Program-made: the position numbers and the translations under genes
Origin: Yamagishiella unicocca
Lineage: Eukaryota > Chlorophyta > Chlorophyceae > Chlamydomonadales > Volvocaceae
Assembly (NCBI GenBank): GCA_003116995.1
Contig: BDSL01000064.1
Location: forward strand, 496,001-560,000
DNA: 64,000 bases
Direction: 5' to 3'
Notes under the pieces: generated by a model
Told to the model about the DNA's origin: nothing
The model's database searches: none
The model's input: only the letters and a program-made list of their open reading frames with translations
Shown: positions 59,515-64,000 of the stretch, piece after piece
Layout of the letters: each line of letters starts with the position of its first letter
Position numbering within the stretch: the first letter of the stretch is position 1

Positions 59515-59620
59515 GGTCGATGGAGGCGGTGCAAGGGAAGGAGTGCGGGTGTACCCGACAAGATGGCGCCGTACTACACACTACCCTCTTCCCTTGCCCC
59601 CATGTGGTGACTGCCTGCTA
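59515..59620 (+). repeat. Dispersed element, family 3
   Basis: GGAGTGCGGGTGTACCCGAC, then AAGATGGCGCC and CCCTCTTCCCTTGCCCCCAT, match the minus strand of cyclase intron 6 (35880-36025). Confidence 0.7.
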
Positions 59621-59749
59621 TGAGTTGTACCATAGGTACCTGTGCCTATCAAGAATTGAAATTTTGGAATTATTTTTCAGTTACGGGACTTTTTTGCGCT
59701 TTCGTAAAGTTGTTTGTTAGCTTGAAAGGAGTTCTCGGTCGGCAGAAGC

Positions 59750-60700
59750 ATTGATAAGTATAACCAAAGTAATTGGATCCACCGTACAAAACCGCTTCGT
59801 GGCCGTATATGTACAAGCAGCGCACCGGGGCGATGCCGAATGGTAGGTCGCAGGTGGGGCCAAAAGAAAAGCTCCCCCGTCATTCAAACGCCTGTACAAC
59901 TCGCTCGGGTTCATCGCCGGCTGCCAGTATCCCGAGCACCCACAGCCAGTTGACCACTACCGGTGGCTCGGCCCCCACCCACCGCCGGATAGCCCCCTGG
60001 CCCATCGCTTTGTTGACTTCTGTGGTCACAAACTCCCCGTGCTTTGGCTACGGCTGGTTACGGTACATGGTACACGTTTGACCCAGATCACCGTTATGGT
60101 CGGCGTGCGGGGTAGTAGTAGTAACTGTTACAGTGGGGCCCAGACCAGAAGGTAGAGCCATCGGGCGCATCGCCTGACACTGAAAGAGACGCAGAAAGAA
60201 GAACAAACTGACCGACCGAGCTATGGCAAACCACCATAAACCCCGACCAAGGGGCCAGAGAACAAACAGTAGCATCAAAGAACAAACAGTAGCATCAAAG
60301 AATAAACAGTAGCATCAACCACCTAGGGGAAATAGCCTAAATGCCCCCTTTTTAAGCAGTATAAGGGGGGACCATATTTCAAGCAGCCCTTCGATCAGAG
60401 TAATTAGCAGAGCGCCTCAACAAGTCGAACAGAGGCCTCCCACCTGAGACCTAAGAAAGTTCCTCCCACACCAGGCCAGCACCCAGCCCGAAGTAAAAAG
60501 GAGCAAAAAGGGAGCTCCTGCAGGAGCACCAGCCAGTCGAGACCTAACCCGACCCCTCGCAGCTGTGTGCCGGGCCAACACACACTAGGCGGCCATGAAC
60601 AACTCGCAACAGAGGGTGGTGGGGACCAACCCCTTCCCACCCCTTATTCGGGACCCCTAATGACGCGAAACCCCGCAAACGGGACCAAATTACCAAAAGT
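59750..60700 (-). mobile_element. Possible 5' end of a retroelement
   Basis: Read on the minus strand, a TATA-like TTATACTGCTTAAAAAGG (about 60350) is followed by three 20-base repeats and then a start at about 60161 reading MALPSGLGPTVTVTTTTPHADHNGDL. Further frames toward 59750 read VNKAMGQGAIRRWVGAEPPV. This arrangement resembles an LTR leader and the start of a gag-like frame, but I see no protease or reverse transcriptase motif and no second LTR in the window. Confidence 0.25.
60259..60318. repeat. 20-bp tandem repeat, 3 copies
   Basis: Three units of AGAACAAACAGTAGCATCAA (the third with AATAAACAG) start at 60259, 60279 and 60299. Confidence 0.95.
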
Positions 60701-61070
60701 CCACGAACCCGCGCCGTGCGGGGTGTAGGAAATTTCGGCCGTTACGTACGTCGACTTCGAGGATTATCTTACAGTTACGGGAACGCGGCCGGGGATTATT
60801 TGTTTCCGTACCGTAACTGCACAATTTGCCCAATAATTATTTATTTGCTTCCGTTGGTACCAGGGAGGTAAGGTACGTGTTAAACGGAAAGTAAACCTAT
60901 GTAAGTATGCCACCAAGGCTACTGTACTCTGTGAGTCTCTGTGCACGCGCCGTGGGGCATCGATCGAGGCGACCGAGGCCACACGGCGATGTCGGCGGAT
61001 ACCCTCACCGCATGGCCCGCATCTTCCGTTCGGCCCGCAGCAGCGCAATTACCGAAACCTATACCGAAAT

Positions 61071-64000
61071 CTAGGTGGGTACCACACGGACGCCTTGGAT
61101 CTTGGCCGCCCTCCAACGCCATGCCATCACGCCTGCTATCACGATGGCTAAGCCTACGACGCTGCACACAACTATCGCAGCAATCGGCACGGTAGCGCCG
61201 CTTGATTGATTGCCCTTAGCGCCATTAGACGCGGTGCTCGCAGCGTTGGCCGCAACCGTCTCGCCGCCAGCAGTTGCAGCCCGCGACTCTGCGGGGTCGG
61301 CGACGGAGTCTTTGGTGGCGCCATCGGTGACAACAGGGTCCAATGAAGGCTCGTCAGCTGCGGCGGCGGCACCATTGCCGTCATCGTCAGCTCCAGTTAC
61401 TGTCTGCTTTGATACTCCGGAGCGGATTGTCCCCGTGTCGAGATCGGCAGAGCCCTGCTGACTTACACCTGTTCCGCCCGTGCCGCCGCTGGTGGCGTTC
61501 GGCGGTGAAGGCGAAGGAGGCTGTGGAGGGAGTGGAGGGAGTGGTGATGGCCGAGGGCTGGGAGGTTTTGAGGGCACTGGTGATGGAGGTGAGGGTTTTG
61601 GTGGGCTTGGTGGCTTTGGTGGGCTTGGTGGCTTTGGTGGGCTGGGCGGCTTCGGTGGGCTGGGCGGCTTCGGTGGCGATGGGCTGGGTGGCTTGGGTGG
61701 TGTGGGCGGCCTCGGTGGCTTGGGGCTCGGAGGGGTTGGGGGACTCGGTGGTGGTCGCGGAGGGGGTGGTGAGGGGGGGCTCGGTGGCAGGGGGCTCGGA
61801 GGAAGCGGCGAAGGTGGAGGGCTTGGCGGAGGTGGTCTGGGGCTGGGTGGCAGAGGAGAAGGAGGCGATGGGCTTGGAGGCGCCGGCGCGGGTGGCCTTG
61901 GAGATGGGGGAGGTGGGGGAGGAGGTCTAGGCGGCTTCGGTGGACTTGGTGGTTTCGGAGGTTTGGGGCTGGGCGGCAAAGGCGGAGGTGGGCTGGGGCT
62001 GGGCGGGAGTGGCGAAGGAGGCAGAGGGCTGGGCGGGAGTGGCGAAGGAGGCAGAGGGCTGGGCGGGAGTGGCGAAGGAGGCAGGGGGCTGGGGGGCGAA
62101 GGCGAGGGTGGCGAGGGTGCCGGCGGCGGAGGTGAAGGAGGTTTGGGTGGGCTGGGCGGCCTCGGCGGCTTCGGCGGGTTAGGGCTGGGTGGAGGTGGCG
62201 AAGGTGGGCGGGGGCTGGGCGGAAGTGGGGAGGGAGGCAGTGGGCTCGGCGGCAATGGCGAGGGTGGTCGGGGGCTTGGCGGGAATGGTGACGGGGGTTT
62301 GGGTGGTCTCGGGGGTTTCGGAGGGTTAGGGCTCGGAGGCCTTGGTGAAGGCGGCCTTGGACTCGGAGGGAATGGTGATGGGGGCCGGGGGCTGGGTGGC
62401 AAAGGCGAAGGTGGCCTCGGGCTGGGGGGTGAGGGCGGGCTCGGGGGTGGTCGAGGAGGTGATGGTGGAAAGGGACTGGGAGGCCGCGGGGGCTTGGGGC
62501 TGGGCGGGCTGGGGGGACGAGGTGGTGCTGGGGGCGGCGATGGTGGCAAAGGTGAGGGAGGCGGCGGGCTGGGTGGGCTGGGGGGCGCAGGAGACGGTGG
62601 CGGTTGTATCTTGAGGAACACGAGCTCGATCAAGGTCACACTGGACAGGCTGAAGCTGTCGTACAGGACGTGCAAGTAGTCCTTGGCATCTGTCGCATTG
62701 CCGTACATACTGTACGATGCCCAAACATTGTACGGCACGCTGAGCGCCTCGCTGCTGCCAGCTACCCCATCAGCCGTCGCGGACGCCGTGACGAGCAGCC
62801 ACGAGGTACTGGGTCGGAGGGTAGTGGGGCTGTCGAGCCGGAGGTATTGCCAGCCGCTGCCGCCACGGGCGCTACTACCACCGGGCTGGCTCGGGGGAGG
62901 TGTGACCCTGGAGCCATTGACACGCACTGAGACAGTCAGCGCGCCGCCGCCAGTAATGCTGGTGGACACCTGGATGACAGCGCTGGCCGGCACCACCCCC
63001 AGGGGTATCACCGCCCCATCCTTGCTGCTGTGGATCTGGTTGGGCATCCCAATGCCGGTGGCTTGCCCGCCAGTGGCCACGACAAGCATATCGGGAAGGC
63101 CATCGTCAGCGGGACCTGCGCGGTTGGTGGTGGCAGGCGGCAGTGGCATGTTACATCACGGCAGCTTGGTAGAGTGCTTGCTCGCTTACATGCCATGAAC
63201 TGATTGACTGGCCGCCGCCGTGTTCCACCCCCTCTGTCCCAACCCGGCATATCATCCACCCGCCCACCTGCCAGGTAAACCATGTGGATCAGATCAAAGA
63301 TCGTCAAGCTCGCGATGGAAGAGAGCGTGGGATCGTTTAACGGGTTTCGGCTGATGAAGGTGGCATTGATGGCGGAGAAGACACCCTGCAGGTGAGTGGG
63401 TCCGACAGGTGGCACATGGGCGGAGATCTGGGCACACGCAGGACGATCTTGCATAACTTGATACGACGATCTTGCATGGCTAGTAGGATGAATTCTGTAT
63501 GCTTCCCTGACTGCTGTCGCCTGCCTATCTACCACTCTTCAACCCGCCGCACCTACCTGCAGAGATGCCGCCAGCTGCCACTGAACCAGCGCGGTCCTGC
63601 CCGGAGGGATGTCACCAACACTGGCCCGGAGCATGCTGCGAAACACGCACATATAGGCAGCACGGGGGGAAGCAACAAGGTTCATTTACAACGAAGCACG
63701 GGCCTCCTGCCTAGGGCATTTAACATCCCTTACTTCTGGTGGTTTACCCACTGCTACCTATCATCATGTAGCAGCACTACTACTGCCGGTATACATACCC
63801 GTAGGAGAGCGAGGGACTACCACTTACCACGGCCAGCCGCTTCCTAAACAGGCAAGCTAACTCACGTGTGACGGCATGCCGTGCAGGGCGTTCACTCACA
63901 TTGGGGAATCCACGCCGTTGACGCTAACTCCCACGATGCTGAAAGATATCAACAAGCCCTTGTCGTTCTCCACGATTTGCGGCTGGACCGACTCCATCAC
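61071..64000 (-). CDS. Membrane-anchored hydroxyproline-rich (SP)n surface glycoprotein, 5' end missing
   Basis: Minus-strand exons are 63900-64000 (cut by the window edge), 63557-63635, 63268-63385 and 61071-63115, with matching phases. The extracellular part begins with a compact region ([53 protein letters not shown]) ending near [20 protein letters not shown]. About 370 residues of PPSP, PKPP and PRPP repeats follow (62610-61500). This is the rigid, glycosylated rod typical of volvocine wall and extracellular-matrix proteins such as pherophorins. A Ser/Thr/Asp-rich linker leads to a single membrane span ([20 protein letters not shown]) and a short basic tail, [15 protein letters not shown]. 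Most pherophorins are secreted, so the span marks this as an anchored variant, perhaps a receptor or wall tether. I do not recognise the N-terminal domain family, and its signal peptide would be beyond the window. Confidence 0.8.

Larger units (their letters stand above)
57838..59700. other. Region downstream of PSBS
   Basis: A 297-codon open frame from 58440 to 59333 (MTPSGQPGLGSEANYECLHF) has no recognisable motif and an ordinary non-coding texture, so it is not called as a gene. The right part carries a short TTGAGGGG decamer array at 59463-59501 and a family 3 element. Confidence 0.4.

Noticed and set aside
61480..62679. 399-residue Gly-rich frame on the + strand
   Set aside because: It is the antisense of the PPSP rod of the minus-strand surface protein and starts and ends with that repeat.

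Overview
The window looks like nuclear DNA of a volvocine green alga (a Chlamydomonas/Gonium/Volvox relative). It is GC-rich, its genes have many short exons with GT-AG introns, and it is full of minisatellites. Protein types include PsbS, OPR proteins, (SP)n hydroxyproline-rich surface proteins and receptor-type class III cyclases, and one intron holds a TTTTAGGG-like telomeric octamer. There is no sign of operons or of bacterial origin. Exon coordinates come from reading splice sites and phases by eye. In every multi-exon model given here the phases join cleanly and the coding length is a multiple of three.

Layout. 1-4220 (+): the 3' eight exons of a TBC1D19-like Rab-GAP protein. 4801-7240 (+): SYLF lipid-binding gene 1. 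9592-12605 (+) and 20221-23513 (-): two copies of an unrecognised five-exon gene in inverted, convergent orientation, separated by 7.6 kb of gene-free DNA whose strand bias flips near the middle. 24905-29746: a transposon-like block with a roughly 1.07-kb spacerless palindrome; both arms encode a candidate 2OG-Fe(II) dioxygenase. 31490-41604 (+): a 14-exon receptor cyclase with signal peptide, solute-binding-type ectodomain, one membrane span and two cyclase domains. 45966-48510 (+): SYLF gene 2, a paralogue of gene 1 with the same six-exon structure. 49925-54791 (+): an OPR organellar RNA-binding protein. 56457-57837 (+): PSBS. 59700-60700: repeat-rich, possibly the edge of a retroelement. 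61071-64000 (-): a membrane-anchored hydroxyproline-rich surface protein running off the right edge.

The genes do not form one pathway; this is ordinary eukaryotic gene order. They do share short dispersed elements that sit in introns, often directly before the 3' splice site. One element is present in one copy of the inverted gene pair and absent from the other. The most unusual items are the inverted gene pair with its central region, the dioxygenase palindrome, the complementary loss of catalytic residues in the two cyclase domains, and the intronic elements.
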